A DNA stretch of 64,000 nt from Anaspis maculata. Taxonomy: Eukaryota > Arthropoda > Insecta > Coleoptera > Scraptiidae. The stretch covers positions 49,591,257-49,655,256 of the forward strand of contig OX421965.1 in the NCBI GenBank assembly GCA_949128115.1. Reading direction: 5' to 3'. Under the pieces are notes generated by a model. The model searched no databases and was not told where the DNA came from. It was given only the letters and a program-made list of their open reading frames with translations. A program made the translations under genes and the position numbers. Below are positions 10,660 through 22,067 of the stretch, one piece after another; positions within the stretch are counted from its first letter, which is position 1; each line of letters opens with the position of its first letter.

Positions 10660-11850
10660 CAAAAGAAATAGTAGTAGCAGTTCCTCTGAAATTGGAACGT
10701 TTAAATGCACTTGCAAAGCAGGCCAGTCCGCGACATGCAAACATATCGCAGTTGTGCTTCATCGATGCAGCCATATAAAGTTCCCATTTTCTCGTAGTCA
10801 TATTTTCTACAGTGCCGAGTTTGTTTGTCATCTCGACTACCCAACCTGCGTCTTTCGCTTTCGACGGGAAACGGTGAAAATGTAACTATTCCTTTTTCTG
10901 GTTTCCACAGCACGACTCGCACTCGGAAACACAACAAATTCTCCGCCACTTTTTGTCAATTGCCACCTTCTTGCCACCTTTCATTCTGATGCCACTTTTG
11001 CTTGCCAGTCGTCGTACACGTGCCACTTTTATTTAAAAATGCAATGCTTTTGCAATCGACGACACCTAGTATATTCAAGATAATGAAACGTGCGTGGCTC
11101 ACGTACTTTGTTGGAGAAAATTAACGCCGCGTTAAGTCAGATGGAATCAATTAAAGTCACCAAACACCGCAACGCTCATAAGAGCCCACACAAATCTACG
11201 GTTGATCCGTGCACAAACGTCGTTTGAACGTTGGCCGTCAGATGGCGTATTCGATCTTGAAACTCGCCAATACCTAACCTATATAGAGGATCAAATATTC
11301 TATTAAAAAGTCCCTGAGGTCATATCCATATTCTTTTGTTAAGCCGCAAAGCACTGTCGAAGTTGGGCGACAATCAATATCGGAACGTCGCATCGGTACA
11401 CAAGACATATTGCCCAGCTTTAGCAGCACCTGGGGGCTAAACCAGAGAAGAAGGATATTATGACTTCTATCATTCATTGACTTGATTTTTAGATACTCAG
11501 ATCATTTTTCCTTATACAGGCTAATAAAAATTTTCACTTTCATTCCAGATTCAGTTAGTCATTCTCTACATTGTTATTTTTCTTTCGTTGACCCCAGGAG
11601 ACAGTTTTCTCGCAACTGGAGCAATGTACTACGCGCTAAGTTGTCCCCGAGGTTGTCCCCCATGTCATAATCGGTTTTCATTTCTAAATTTTTTCTAAGA
11701 AGAACAAACTCGCGAATGAAATTGCGTGTGAATATTTACATGTTTGTTCTTACTAAAATTGCTTTGCTCGACCTGAGCATACCTACCTAAGTGTGCACTA
11801 TCACTTGGCTTGACTTTACGTGGAATTTCAATAATTTCATCATATCATAT
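10660..11850. other. Gene-free stretch
   Basis: A minus-strand open stretch at about 11280-11440 sits behind a possible acceptor and contains readable fragments, but stops interrupt every frame over its length. No product recognised. Confidence 0.35.
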
Positions 11851-12376
11851 TGTTACGATATTTCGCGTACGGGTTCGAATATAATTGAGACGATTGTTTC
11901 AAACACAAACACTGTTCATTTCTGCGTACTACAACAATAAATAACGCCAACAATTATTCACGCTTGGAATTATATCGCAGGTACTTCGCTTGTTTCGCTC
12001 GCGTTAACACTTCGCCTTCCAATTCAATACTGCCGCGAGCTGCCGGCTGATGCCTTATATAAGGCCTCTGAATAATGTTCCGGAACTTTCTGTCCACTTC
12101 CAGCAAATTCCATAGAGGCCCGGTATATGCGGTTTCTAGATCATTCCTGAATAATCGTACACTTCACCCGTATAATTCTGCCGGGTTACGAGCGGCGCCT
12201 CCGCCAAAATGGACAGATCTTTCTTGATCGAGCATTGAAGTCCACCTTCAGTTTCACATACACGAACGCTCTGGAATGCACCAGATCGCTCCAGACTTCT
12301 ACACTGCGATCTAATGATGGAAAGATCCAGAAACATCAAGTGTTTACCAATATGTACGAGATCGCTGCTCGTAACA
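11851..12376 (-). repeat. 3' LTR of the gag-integrase element
   Basis: 526 bp; on the minus strand begins TGTTACGAGCAGCGATC and ends ATATCGTAACA. Contains the TATA box TTATATAAGGC and a late AATAAA. Nearly identical to the 5' LTR at 15269-15795, which suggests a fairly recent insertion despite the broken genes. Confidence 0.9.
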
Positions 12377-12387
12377 CTGCCCCCCTC

Positions 12388-13956
12388 TTAAGCCTGTTCG
12401 TCCCGAATAGGCTCATCGTTACTACCGGAGTAACGTGCAAGGTGATCAAGGTGGACAACTTTCATCTTGGCTTTCGGGGCTCGCTGGATTCTGTACACGA
12501 CATCATTGATCCTCTTGACTACCGTGTACAGTCCTTTCCACGACGGATGCAACTTCGGAGACCTCCCCTTCTTGCGTTGACGATTGTACAACCAGACCAG
12601 GTCACCAGCCTGAAATCCCGTGGAGTTCGCCTTCAAGTCGTAACGGGTCTTCATTCGGTCGGTCGCGATTCGAATCAGGTTTCGAACCAACTCGTGGATG
12701 TCACACATTCTTTGCCTCAGGTCGTCGACGTATTCGGGGAAGTCTTAAGGATCATTCTCCGGCGTGCCAAATTGCAAATCACAGGGGAGGCGAAGCTCTC
12801 GGCCAAAAAGAACACGTGCTGGTGTTTCCCCTGTGGTGTCGTGAATGGCAGCGCGATACGCCATCAGGAAAATCGGCAGATGACGATCCCAGTCTCGCTG
12901 ATGCTCGTCGACGACCTTCGACAGGTGCTGTTCCATCGTCCGGTTAAACCGTTCAACCATTCCGTCGGACCGTGGGTGAAGGGGCGTCGTCCTGGTCTTC
13001 TGTATTCCGAGTAGAGTACAGATACCTTGGAACACGTTGGACTCGAAGTTTCGTCCCTGGTCTGAGTGTAGCTCCAGAGGTACTCCGAAGCGGCTTATCA
13101 GATTGTCCACCAGCACTCTTGCCACTGTAGAAGCCTCTTGGTTGGGTAGGGCGTACGCTTCCGGCCACTTGCTGAAGTAGTCCATGGCAACCAGGATGTA
13201 TTTGTTGATATCTTCCGTTGTCGGGAACGGGCCAGCCACATCGATCGCGATGCGTTCAAAAGGCGCTCCAACATTGTAAGTCTCCAGCTCCCCTCGGCTG
13301 CGAGTTCTTGGTCCTTTGCTGGCCGCACAAACCTCGCACTGGCGACACCATGTTTCCACGTCGTTCCGGCAGTTCACTCAGTAGAACCGCTCGCGCACCT
13401 TGGCCAACGTCTTGTTTACCCCAAGGTGCCCTCCAGTGGCGCCATCGTGCATTTCCTTCATGACCTCTTTCACTCTCTTCTTGGGAAGCACCACTTGAAC
13501 CATCTCCCTCTTCCCATCAGGACTCTCCCAGACTCTCTTCAGCAACCCGTTCTCTATTCTCAGAGAATTCCACTGAGCCCAAAGAGCCTTGAATTCGGGC
13601 CCTTCACCAGATATCTCGGCCCATTCCGGTCTGTCCTGGCCAAGTTCTTTCCTTTCAGCAAGCGTACCGATGGCTGGGTCCTCACGCTGCTCCTTCTTGA
13701 GCTCAGCCGTAGTCCAATTTCTCGGGGTTTCGGGGACAAGTACTTTAATCTTGACGTTTCCACTCTGCTGGTTCACCCTGTTGTCGTGCCTGCAGTCCTC
13801 GTTGCGTGGTCTTCGAGAAAGACCATACGTGTTGTCATTACCATGACTCCTTCTAGGACGATGTTGACTTCCTCGATCAGCAGCTCCCCGTTTCAGCTTG
13901 GAACGGTCTGCTGAACGGTACTCAGCAATCACGCTGCAGATGGCCATTATTTTCAC
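12388..13956 (-). pseudogene. Integrase (H2C2 zinc finger, DDE core, C-terminal domain) with stops
   Basis: Read on the minus strand: a linker normally found between RNase H and integrase (ELKKEQREDPAIG), an H2C2 zinc-binding segment (GGHLGVNKT...CRQCEVC), then a D,D35E core with AIDVAGPF, HSDQGRNFES and MVERFNRTM, and a C-terminal segment FQAGDLVWLYN. The protein would join element cDNA into host DNA. An in-frame TGA replaces the Trp expected after ERFY (about 13376) and a TAA lies at about 12745, splitting the frame into three open pieces. The catalytic residues themselves are kept. Confidence 0.85.
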
Positions 13957-14062
13957 AATTGAAGCAACGCGGTCTTCCTCCTGTGCGATTGCTTTCTCCC
14001 GATTGATGACCTTCCCGATTAGCAGCTCCCCGTTTCAGAATGAAACGGTCTGCTGAACTTGA

Positions 14063-15190
14063 CTATTGCCTGTAGTCCCGACGAAGATGTCCCGATCTTC
14101 CACAGCCAAAGCAACGCGGTCTTCCTCCAGCTCTTGGCTCGCCATGGGGTCTGTTCCGAGACATAGCGCTGAGAAGTTCTTGTTTGAGTTCCTCATACAT
14201 CGCCTTCACAGATTTCTCGGGAGTATGTGATGCTCCGGATTCGTCAAAGTTCACCTTCCTAAGACGATAAGGGCGCGAAGCATCTTTGGCAGCCTCGATG
14301 CGAATAGCTTGGATGAGTGCGTCGCTGATGTTGGCTGGATTGCTGATCATGACCATCTGACGCAGATCTGGATCTCTTATTCCGCCCATGAAAACTTCCT
14401 TGGCGATGTCGGCCAAAACATCTGCTGGATGAGCTGGATAGGCCAGGTGAACCAGCCTCAGGACTTCGGATTCGAATTCCTGAAGGCTTTTTCCGCTCCT
14501 TTGTGTTCTGGCCTTCAGCTGGGTTTGATGGATCTGCCGCACATGATTGTCCCCATACCGAAGCTCCAGGACCCTCGTCAGCTTGGTGAAGTCCTTCTGC
14601 TCACTCTCAGGAATCGTCTGGAGTAGCTCCAATGCTGGGCCTCTGAGAGCCAGGACTAGAGCTGTGGCTCTCTCATCGTCGCTCCATCCGTTTGCTTCGG
14701 CAGCGGCATAGAACTGCCTCTTATAGGTAGTCCATGGGCTTTTCCCATCGAAGTTCGGCAGCTTCACACGATGAACACCCGCTGAACTAACCATCGCAGC
14801 ACTGGCGGCGGTTTTCTGAACCTTTTGCTCCAGCTTCGTCATGTTGGCTTCCATCGCAGCCATTTTCTCTTCTAACTTGTTCACACTGCCGTCGAAATAC
14901 CGCGTCTGTTGTTCTACAACGGCTAGAATTTCTTCCTTTTCCTCTAGGTGTTTCCTTTCCTGTTCCTCTAGCAGGTTTTTCAATTCCTGTTCTTGCCCTT
15001 CTAGAAGATTCTTCAGTTCCGCCTTGTCCTCTGAACGCTCTACGATGCGTTTCTTTTCCTGTTCTTCTAGAAGCTTTTTCAACTCTTCTTTTTCTTCCCG
15101 GCGTTCCGTCTTTTGCTCCTGCATCATCGCCATGATGCTCGCCAAAGCGCCTTCGACTCTTGTCTTCGACATGCTCCTCGTCTCTGGCAT
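14063..15190 (-). pseudogene. Gag protein with coiled coil and zinc knuckles, stop-interrupted
   Basis: Starts at the ATG at 15190 (MPETRSMSKTRVEG). Residues ~25-110 are a Glu/Lys/Leu-rich coiled coil with repeats of the LLEEQE type. A retrotransposon gag capsid-like region follows (FDGKSPWTTYKRQFYAAAEANGWSDD, ELRYGDNHVRQIHQTQLKART). It ends in a zinc knuckle in which the last Cys is Tyr (CFGCGRSGHLRRDY), followed by TAG where the sister copy has Trp. The frame continues to a second, intact knuckle (CFNCENNGHLQRDC) at about 13940-13985 before another Trp-to-stop change. Function: assembly of the virus-like particle. Confidence 0.85.
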
Positions 15191-15268
15191 TTACAAAGCA
15201 CTAAAGTTCCGAACGTCCTGTAGTCGCAGGCCGAATTACTCTCAATTATACCGCTTTCTGACACCAAA

Positions 15269-15795
15269 TGTTACGATATTTCGCGTACGGGTTCGATCAT
15301 AATTGAGACGATTGTTTCAAACACAAACACTGTTTATTTCTGCGTACTACAACAATAAATAACGCCAACAATTATTCACGCTTGGAATTATATCGCAGGT
15401 ACTTCGCTTGTTTCGCTCGCGTTAACACTTCGCCTTCCAATTCAATACTGCCGCGAGCTGCCGGCTGATGCCTTATATAAGGCCTCCGAATAATGTTCCA
15501 GATTTTTCTGTCCACTTCCAGCAAATTCCATAGAGGCCCGGTATATGCGGTTTCTAGATCATTCCTGAATAATCGTACACTTTACCCGTATAATTCTGCC
15601 GGGTTACGAGCGGCGCCTCCGCCAAAATGGACAGATCTTTCTTGATCGAGCATTGGAGTCTCCATCCAGTTTCACATACACGAACGCTCTGGAATGCACC
15701 AGATCGCTCTAGACTTCTACACTGCGATCTAATGGATGGAAGAATCCAGAAAGGTCGAGTGTTTACCAATATGTACGGGATCGCCGTTCGTAACA
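15269..15795 (-). repeat. 5' LTR of the gag-integrase element
   Basis: 527 bp with TGTTACGA...CGTAACA ends. It is the promoter-bearing LTR for the minus-strand element; the primer-binding region lies immediately inside it at about 15250-15267. Confidence 0.9.
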
Positions 15796-15805
15796 ATATT
15801 ATATT

Positions 15806-17264
15806 CAGTGTCGGACTGGTCCACCGGGCAACCGGGCAAATGCCCAGTAGGCCAATCCCCAGTTTGGAGGCCAAATTGTCCACATTTGGAAAAAGTTGCA
15901 CTTTGATGTTTTTTTTTAATACCAAATTTCCAATTCTGTATCAAAGTCTGGTCCACTTTTGTTTGTTCATATCATGCATCAATTATTCCTGAGTAGTCAC
16001 TAGTCGTGGAATGACAAGATTGTTTGTGTGAGGCTCCCGCTGCTTAGGGCCGTCCTATAGTCTTCGTAGGCCCTAGACACATTTCACACGGTGATGGACA
16101 AGCTGGTATCAAAGAATAAAGCGCCGCAGCTAAAAATTTCATGGATTGTGATGTTTTTTCTCAATAGCTGATAAGTAGGTATATTGAACAAAAAAAAATG
16201 CATTTCGAAGAGGATATAGCTCGTAGGCCCTAGGCACTCAGCCTACTCTGCCTTATGGACAAGACGGCCCTGCCGCTGCTCCCGCAGTTGGTTTGTTTTA
16301 TCTGCCATCTAGTCGTGCTCTTTCTTTACCTTCTATGTAGAATTCACATCTTCAGCCACATGCAGAAATCATCGACAAATTCGCAAGTAGATCAGTATCT
16401 TTGAAATCAAAACTGTTGATGAGCTTATATGCAAAAATCCGGCTGGGTTCCATTTTTGTTCGCTATTATTCCTGTAATTCCTGAACTTATGTTTGAATAA
16501 TGTTACGAGCGACGATTCTGAATAACACGCGATCTTTCTTGACTCTTCCCGTTATATCTCAGTGTACTAGTGCGGAGCGTTCAGGTGTGTTCCGGAATGC
16601 GCGTGTAGGCTATTTCCCGTACAACTGTATGGAGACTTCAGCAGTGGGTCAAGCTACATAAGTCCATTTTGGCGGAGGCGCCAGTTCTAGAGCACGGCAG
16701 AATTATATGGGTAATGTGCAAAATTTTTCTGTAGTCGTATGGAAATCGTATGTCGGGTCACTGTGAAGACTGCTGTAGAATGCATGGAACATTCGAGATC
16801 ATTCAGTCGGACCTATATAAGACATCAATCGTCGCCTCAAGAGCAGTTATGAATTGAAATGCGAAGTGGTAACGAACGGATTAAAAGCGAGTAGTAATCA
16901 CAGCGACATTCCTAAGTATATAATTGTTAGCGTGTATTTATTGTTGTACGCAGTAATAAACAGTGTGTGTTTTAAAAGGATCGTCTCAATTATATTGGAA
17001 CCCGTACGCGGAATACGTAACAATAATAGAAAAAAAATTTCTCCGTTTTCTTTGTTGTAGTGTATTTCAAGCAAAAGTTTTTAGCTCAAAGAAATCTATA
17101 GACAATTTGGTCAGCATCTTTTTTTTGTCATTAGCATTATCATTATCAATGAAAAAAGTCGGCTGCGGCGCTAACTGGGGGGCGGGTCCTTTTGACTCCC
17201 CCTTCGGTTCCGAGGCCACTTCCATTATTTGCCCGGTAGGCCAAAATTTGCCAGTCCGACGCTG
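15806..17264. mobile_element. Non-autonomous hAT-type element with 8-bp target duplication
   Basis: The left end CAGTGTCGGACTGG is mirrored by CCAGTCCGACGCTG on the right. The insertion is bracketed by ATTATATT at 15798-15805 and 17265-17272. An 8-bp duplication with CAGxG-type ends is the hAT signature. Subterminal GGGCAAATGCCC/GCCCGGTAGGCC words also recur at both ends. There is no transposase ORF. A solo LTR with its own 4-bp duplication sits inside, so the hAT sequence itself is about 930 bp. Confidence 0.85.
16501..17022 (+). mobile_element. Solo LTR of the TGTTACGAGC family (copy 2), nested in hAT element
   Basis: 522 bp starting TGTTACGAGCGACG and ending AATACGTAACA, flanked by ATAA at 16497-16500 and 17023-17026. 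It has CCTATATAAG (TATA box) and AATAAACAG signals in + orientation. It is clearly more diverged than the LTR pair at 11.8-15.8 kb, so it is an older insertion. Confidence 0.85.
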
Positions 17265-17489
17265 ATTATATTCCCTGCCTGCCTGATGCTTATTCAGCTT
17301 ATGGCATAGCGGAATGCCTTGCATAGATGCCGCCGCATGGGAGACCCTCATAATATGAGTCTTCCAATAATGTACTTCACGGATCTCTTTGACTTCACCA
17401 GATCGTCGGACCTATTCAGTGAATATCTTTACGGTGGATGAGCACCAGGAGATGAAGCACACGTGCCTGGAGAGGAGAGTTCCGGTCTG

Positions 17490-17612
17490 GGGCCGTATTC
17501 TTCAAACGGGAAACAAAGTTCTCATGCGATATTGCTATGCAAGGAGAGCTATGATTTGTCTTTGCCTAGTAACTACACATGTGAACTTTGTTCCCCGTTT
17601 CAAGATAGGGCT
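17490..17612. repeat. Short MITE, GGCCGTATTCTTCAAACGGG termini
   Basis: A ~123-bp foldback: GGCCGTATTCTTCAAACGGG and AAACAAAGTTC on the left mirror GAACTTTGTTCCCCGTTT and CAAGATAGGGCTC on the right. The outer word resembles the MITE at 4246-4490. Non-coding. Confidence 0.65.
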
Positions 17613-17859
17613 CCTGCTGAACCGGTGTTGTGGTAGTTGGTAGTACGAGTGCTTAAGAGACCTTAGTTTATCAAAATTCTTCTCGTGGTTGGAATACCTA
17701 TCAGTCAGAAATTGAGAACTTCCTCCACCCTCTTTCCATCTTCGATAACTATCTCCGGAACTGAGTATTGGTCCAAAAGTCATACTACTTACGTGTATAG
17801 TTATAGTTACTTGATACTTCTTCTGGGTAATAATCTCTCGCCCTCCGGGAGAAAAATAA

Positions 17860-18480
17860 AAATGAAATGTTCATACGAGACAAGAGTGAGTTTCACGTTT
17901 CATGACAATCGTTCCACTAATGAGGAATTTCAATATGGCGGCCAAGATAGCGGCGGAATCATGAAATTCAACTTGAAAATAAGAATGATTATACGAGACA
18001 ATAAGGGTTTGGTTTGAAAGCGCTCAAATGTTGTTGAAAATAGAAGTCACAACAGATAAGGTCTATTCTTAAACTCTCTTGAAATGGTATATTATACACA
18101 AAGGTTGAGCATGCGATAACTATTTTACAGGTGCTCATTTTCAAATTTCCCAATCCAGATTTCTCGTCGTCAAACTTTTCTCAGAAAAACGCAAAACCAT
18201 CAATTTTTATTTCAAGGTTTACATCAAGGATACATCAAGGACACCCGTATCCGTATTGTCAAGTTTCATGACAATCCCTCCACTAATAACAGATTTAAAT
18301 ATGAAAGGCCAAAAGCCAAGATGGCGGCGAAATCATGAAATTCAGCTTGAAAATAAGAATGTTCATATACAAGACAAGAGAGTGAGTTCCAAATTTCATC
18401 ATGTCAATTGTTCCATTAATAAGAGATTTCAATGTGGCGGTCAAGATGGCAGCGGAATCATGAAATTCAGCTTGAAAATA
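17860..18480. repeat. ~120-bp minisatellite, left portion
   Basis: Direct repeats containing AATATGGCGGCCAAGATGG, CGTTCCACTAATAAGAGAT and AAAAATAAGAATGTTCATAC. One copy is at about 17866-17990 and two more at about 18256-18480. The array continues at 23339-23655 and has been split by the LINE and a solo LTR. Confidence 0.75.
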
Positions 18481-18494
18481 AAAATGTTCATATA

Positions 18495-18525
<31 letters not shown>

Positions 18526-18752
18526 TTATTGTTCATAAAGAATAATACATTCTTATAACAAGATTCTTTGTTATGACAGAAACAATTTTTAAAGAAAGAA
18601 AATAATTAAGAAACATAATAACATGAAATGAAACATAAATCAAACGAAAAGACATAATATCTATAGCAGACAATATTAAAGAAATTAACAGTCAATTGGC
18701 AAAAGAGTATATAAATAGTAAATACATAAAACCGAGCATAAAACGGACAAAT

Positions 18753-20135
18753 TTATTCATTCAAAACAAAAGATCTGAGTTTTAAACAGCCAATCAAGAA
18801 ACTTGCCAAATATCCAGCTTGAGTCCGATCTAAATTGTCCAGTACTTTGACCAGCTTTCCCGGGCGACTCAACCCACACACAAAAGGTGTTCTGAGAGAG
18901 CTGTAAAGCGGACATTGAAAAAGGATATGTTCCAGAGTTTCGCACACTCTCAGGTTGCACATGGTACACAACTGATCCATGTAGATAAGGTAAGCTGATC
19001 CCTGATATGTGAATTTTAAAAAATTTCTACCCACCACCCTCATCTGTGCCATCAGTCTTATGATATACATTTTAACCGGTAGTATCAAATATGCTGAGGG
19101 GTTTTCGGATGTATTGAATTCCTTGTAAAAAATGGGATATGAAGATCTCTCCAAACGCGAGAGATCCTCACCGTGAAGTTTTGCTCTAAAGCTTTCCAAA
19201 AGCTCGCCCTGCATTGACAATTCAAAATTACCCATCCGGACCGTATTCCAGAGATCTACAGCCCCAGCTCTAACAAAACACTCCCTGAGTTGCAAGGCCC
19301 AGTTGTGTCTAGGACTGCCGCCGCCACCCATCGTCATCAGTCTCTCGAAGCATTTTTTCGGCAAGCGTGAGTTATCCATTGCAAGAAGTTTCCTTACCCA
19401 GCTAAGAGAGGCCCTGAAGAACAACAAGACAAGAGCGACAGTCCCAGTTTCCAGTCTCACGATATAATCGGGAGTGTTTCTCGGGAGAGAAAGGAGTCGT
19501 TTGAAGAAACTTACTTGAATTCTCTCAAGAATTGAGGCATACTGCAATCCACAAATGACAGAACAGTGGGAAACAGAACCGCAAACAATTGATTCATAGA
19601 GCTTCATACGTGCTTCCCAAGAGCTCACTTTTGACTTCATCATAAGGTGCATTACAGCAGAAATGGACTTCTTGGCCTTGCAGACAGCGACCCCAGCCAT
19701 CCCCCGAAACACAGACGATGCGGAAAATTCAATGCCCAAATAACAGTACTTGTTGACTACGTCGAGCTTTTTATTATTAAATACAAAATCAAAAGTTTTG
19801 CGGCTTCCATGGCCTCCCTTACTGAAACAAACTATCTTTGTCTTAGCGATGTTAACCTCTAAACAGTTTTCATGAGTGTATTGCTCTAGTATACGCAGTT
19901 TACGTGACAAGTCAGCTGGAGAGTCGCCAAGTATAACCATGTCGTCGGCATATAACAGCATCAAACAATCCGTTTTCCCATCAACACTCAATCCCACCAT
20001 CCCTCTTTCCCTAAAGTATATATCAATATCAGCAATGAAGAGTGAAAACAGGAGAGGGCTCATGGGTTCTCCCTGAAGGACACCTTCCGTTATCTCGAAC
20101 CTGCGTGAGAAACAATTTTCACTTCTTACCGACAT
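18753..20135 (-). pseudogene. LINE ORF2, downstream part: RT palm to C-terminal zinc motif
   Basis: Frame resumes after the A16 frameshift. It contains the RT motif GVLQGEPMSPLLFSLFIADID, the catalytic LLYADDMVILG box and then the thumb region. Near the C-terminus is CTMCNLRVCETLEHILFQC, a CxxC-x-H-x-C zinc motif typical of LINE proteins. About 460 codons without an internal stop. The product would copy element RNA onto nicked DNA. Confidence 0.85.
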
Positions 20136-20145
20136 GTTGGCCCGA

Positions 20146-22067
20146 TCATAGATATTTTTTTTTTTTTTTTAGGACTCCCAGAATCTTTGTTCCCACTCCC
20201 AGCCTGAATAATTTTTCCCAAAGAATAGAATGTTTGATCTTATCAAATGCTCTCCTGAAATCAATAAAGGCAGCATAAAGAGTTCGTCTCTTGAGTCGTA
20301 AATGAATCTGAATTATTGCATTCAAAGAAAAAACGTTGTCCAGACAACCTCTACCCTCCCTGAAGCCAGCCTGGCACTCCGGCAGCACCCCTGTCTCTTG
20401 AACCCATGATGTCAATCTCCTCAACAATATCTGAGTAAAAACCTTTGCCATTACATTCACCAAAGCTATTCCTCTATAATTTGCCGGCTCTTCGATCAAC
20501 CCACCCTTATGAACCATAACCATGATAACATCACACCAAGACGATGGAACCACAGATGAGTCCAGAATTTTATTGAACAAGCCGCATATGTACAAAAGCC
20601 AATTTTGTGGTAAATTTTTCAGGAACTCGTATGCAATTCCGTCCCGTCCCGGTGATTTTTTGTTTTTACATTTCCTGAGGGTCGCCTCCAGCTCCTCGAG
20701 AGAAACCGATTGATCAAGAACGGGATTTCGAGAATTCATATGTGATATATCATAAATAATCCGTGGTGATTGTATAGCCGCATAAAAACTCTCCCAGGTT
20801 GCTATCGGCAGAGATAAATTTTTATTCGCCCGGAACTTTTTTATCGTTTTCCAAAACAAAGTTTGATTATCAACAGAACTGAGACGCTGTATAATTTCGT
20901 TGTCATATTTGGTTTTCTTCGCTGTAAGTAAATTTCTGTGCTGACGTTTGGCATTCAGGTAGATTTGTTTATACGGTTGTGCAAAGTGGTACTGTCTACA
21001 CGTTTTTAGGCAAGCACGGATGTCCTTCTTCGACTGATAACAGTCTCGGTCGAACCAGGGGGCTGTCTTGACCAGAGCCCCACCCCGACCAGGCCGAACA
21101 GCAGACATGCCGATGAGCTCCGCAGTGTTCGTAATTACCTCGACCATGTTGCTATGTGAGTCCTCGACACCATCCCGCAGCACGACCCGAGGGGAGCAGG
21201 CCATGGCCAAAGTGTAATCTGCAGGACGTGCTTCATCCCAAACAAGTAACTTTGTAGGAGCTCGACAAGTCTCGCCCAGCACCGGACCCTCCACTCTTGC
21301 ACCTGAATACATCCCCAGCGATACTGGAAAATGGTCTGAGTTCGAGGGATAGCACAGGACCTCAAGATCTTTCACAATCTGCAAGCCCAAAGTGTTACAC
21401 CAAATCAAATCAATCACGCTGTCACCTAGTGAGCTCGAGAACGTAAACCGACCCGGTCTGTCACCCACCGCTCTGCCATTCAGCAACACAAATAAATTAC
21501 TCTCCATAAATTCAAGTATTTTCTTACCCCTGTTGTTCAAAACCTTATCACAACTGTGCCTCGTGCAATATAAGGGAGTCCCCTCAACAACTTCCTCCTC
21601 AACATCACCCAGCGATCCCACTCTACAGTTAAAATCACCGGCAACTACAAAAATGTGATCCATGTACCTCTCCTGTATTTCCACGAGAACATCCTGGAAC
21701 ATATCCAAAATTACATCCAAATCCAGAGTCGGCTTAAAATACACAGAACAAACAATCATTTTCCCATGTAGGGTACTCTCAATTAAGCAAATTAACCACC
21801 AAGGCGAAGTATATAACGTCTTCACGTTGAATTTCTTGTGCACCAACATTGATATTCCTCCACTAGCCCTACCCCTAGATTTATCCCTTATAGCCGCAGC
21901 ATGTATTAAGTTGTAATTAGCAAGTTTGGTGACATCATCAGGTAACAACAGCCACGTTTCACATAATGACACTACATCAAATTTATTTGGGTACGTTAAA
22001 AGAAAATCATTGACATTGTGAAACCCGTGAACATTCCAGAAACAAATACAAGTAGGGGCAGAGGCAT
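20146..22067 (-). pseudogene. LINE ORF2, upstream part: APE endonuclease and RT fingers, broken at A16
   Basis: The frame is open from the end of ORF1, where it overlaps ORF1 by about two dozen nt in a different frame, down to 20146. It begins near ICFWNVHGFHNVND and has no ATG before the endonuclease. APE motifs follow: SLCETWLLL, VVAGDFN, and SDHFPVSLG. RT motifs: KSPGRDGIAYEFLK, NYRGIALVNVMAKVF, AGFREGRGCLDN and YAAFIDFRRAFDKIKH. The frame dies in a run of 16 A (T16 on the + strand, 20155-20170). Removing the shift would join it to the downstream part, so the break may be recent or a homopolymer artefact. Confidence 0.85.

Larger units (their letters stand above)
11851..15795 (-). mobile_element. 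Gypsy-type LTR retrotransposon, gag-integrase derivative lacking RT
   Basis: The element is bounded by LTRs of 526 and 527 bp with TGTTACGA...CGTAACA ends, flanked by ATAT on both sides (11847-11850, 15796-15799). Reading on the minus strand, the primer-binding site region TGGTGTCAGAAAGCGG lies two bases after the 5' LTR, then gag with zinc knuckles, then directly the H2C2 and DDE integrase, then a purine tract AAGAGGGGGGCAG before the 3' LTR. The internal part is only 2,892 bp. No protease, reverse transcriptase (YVDD-type box) or RNase H is present. Several in-frame stops show the copy is inactive. The second family member at 34765-37249 lacks the same genes. Confidence 0.9.

Noticed and set aside
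12235..13014. 259-codon + strand ORF
   Set aside because: Antisense to the integrase of the minus-strand LTR element; an artefact of its codon composition.
17275..17480. Possible coding exon (MYFTDLFDFTRSSDLFSEYL)
   Set aside because: Short, stops soon in every frame, no splice-supported partner and no family recognised.
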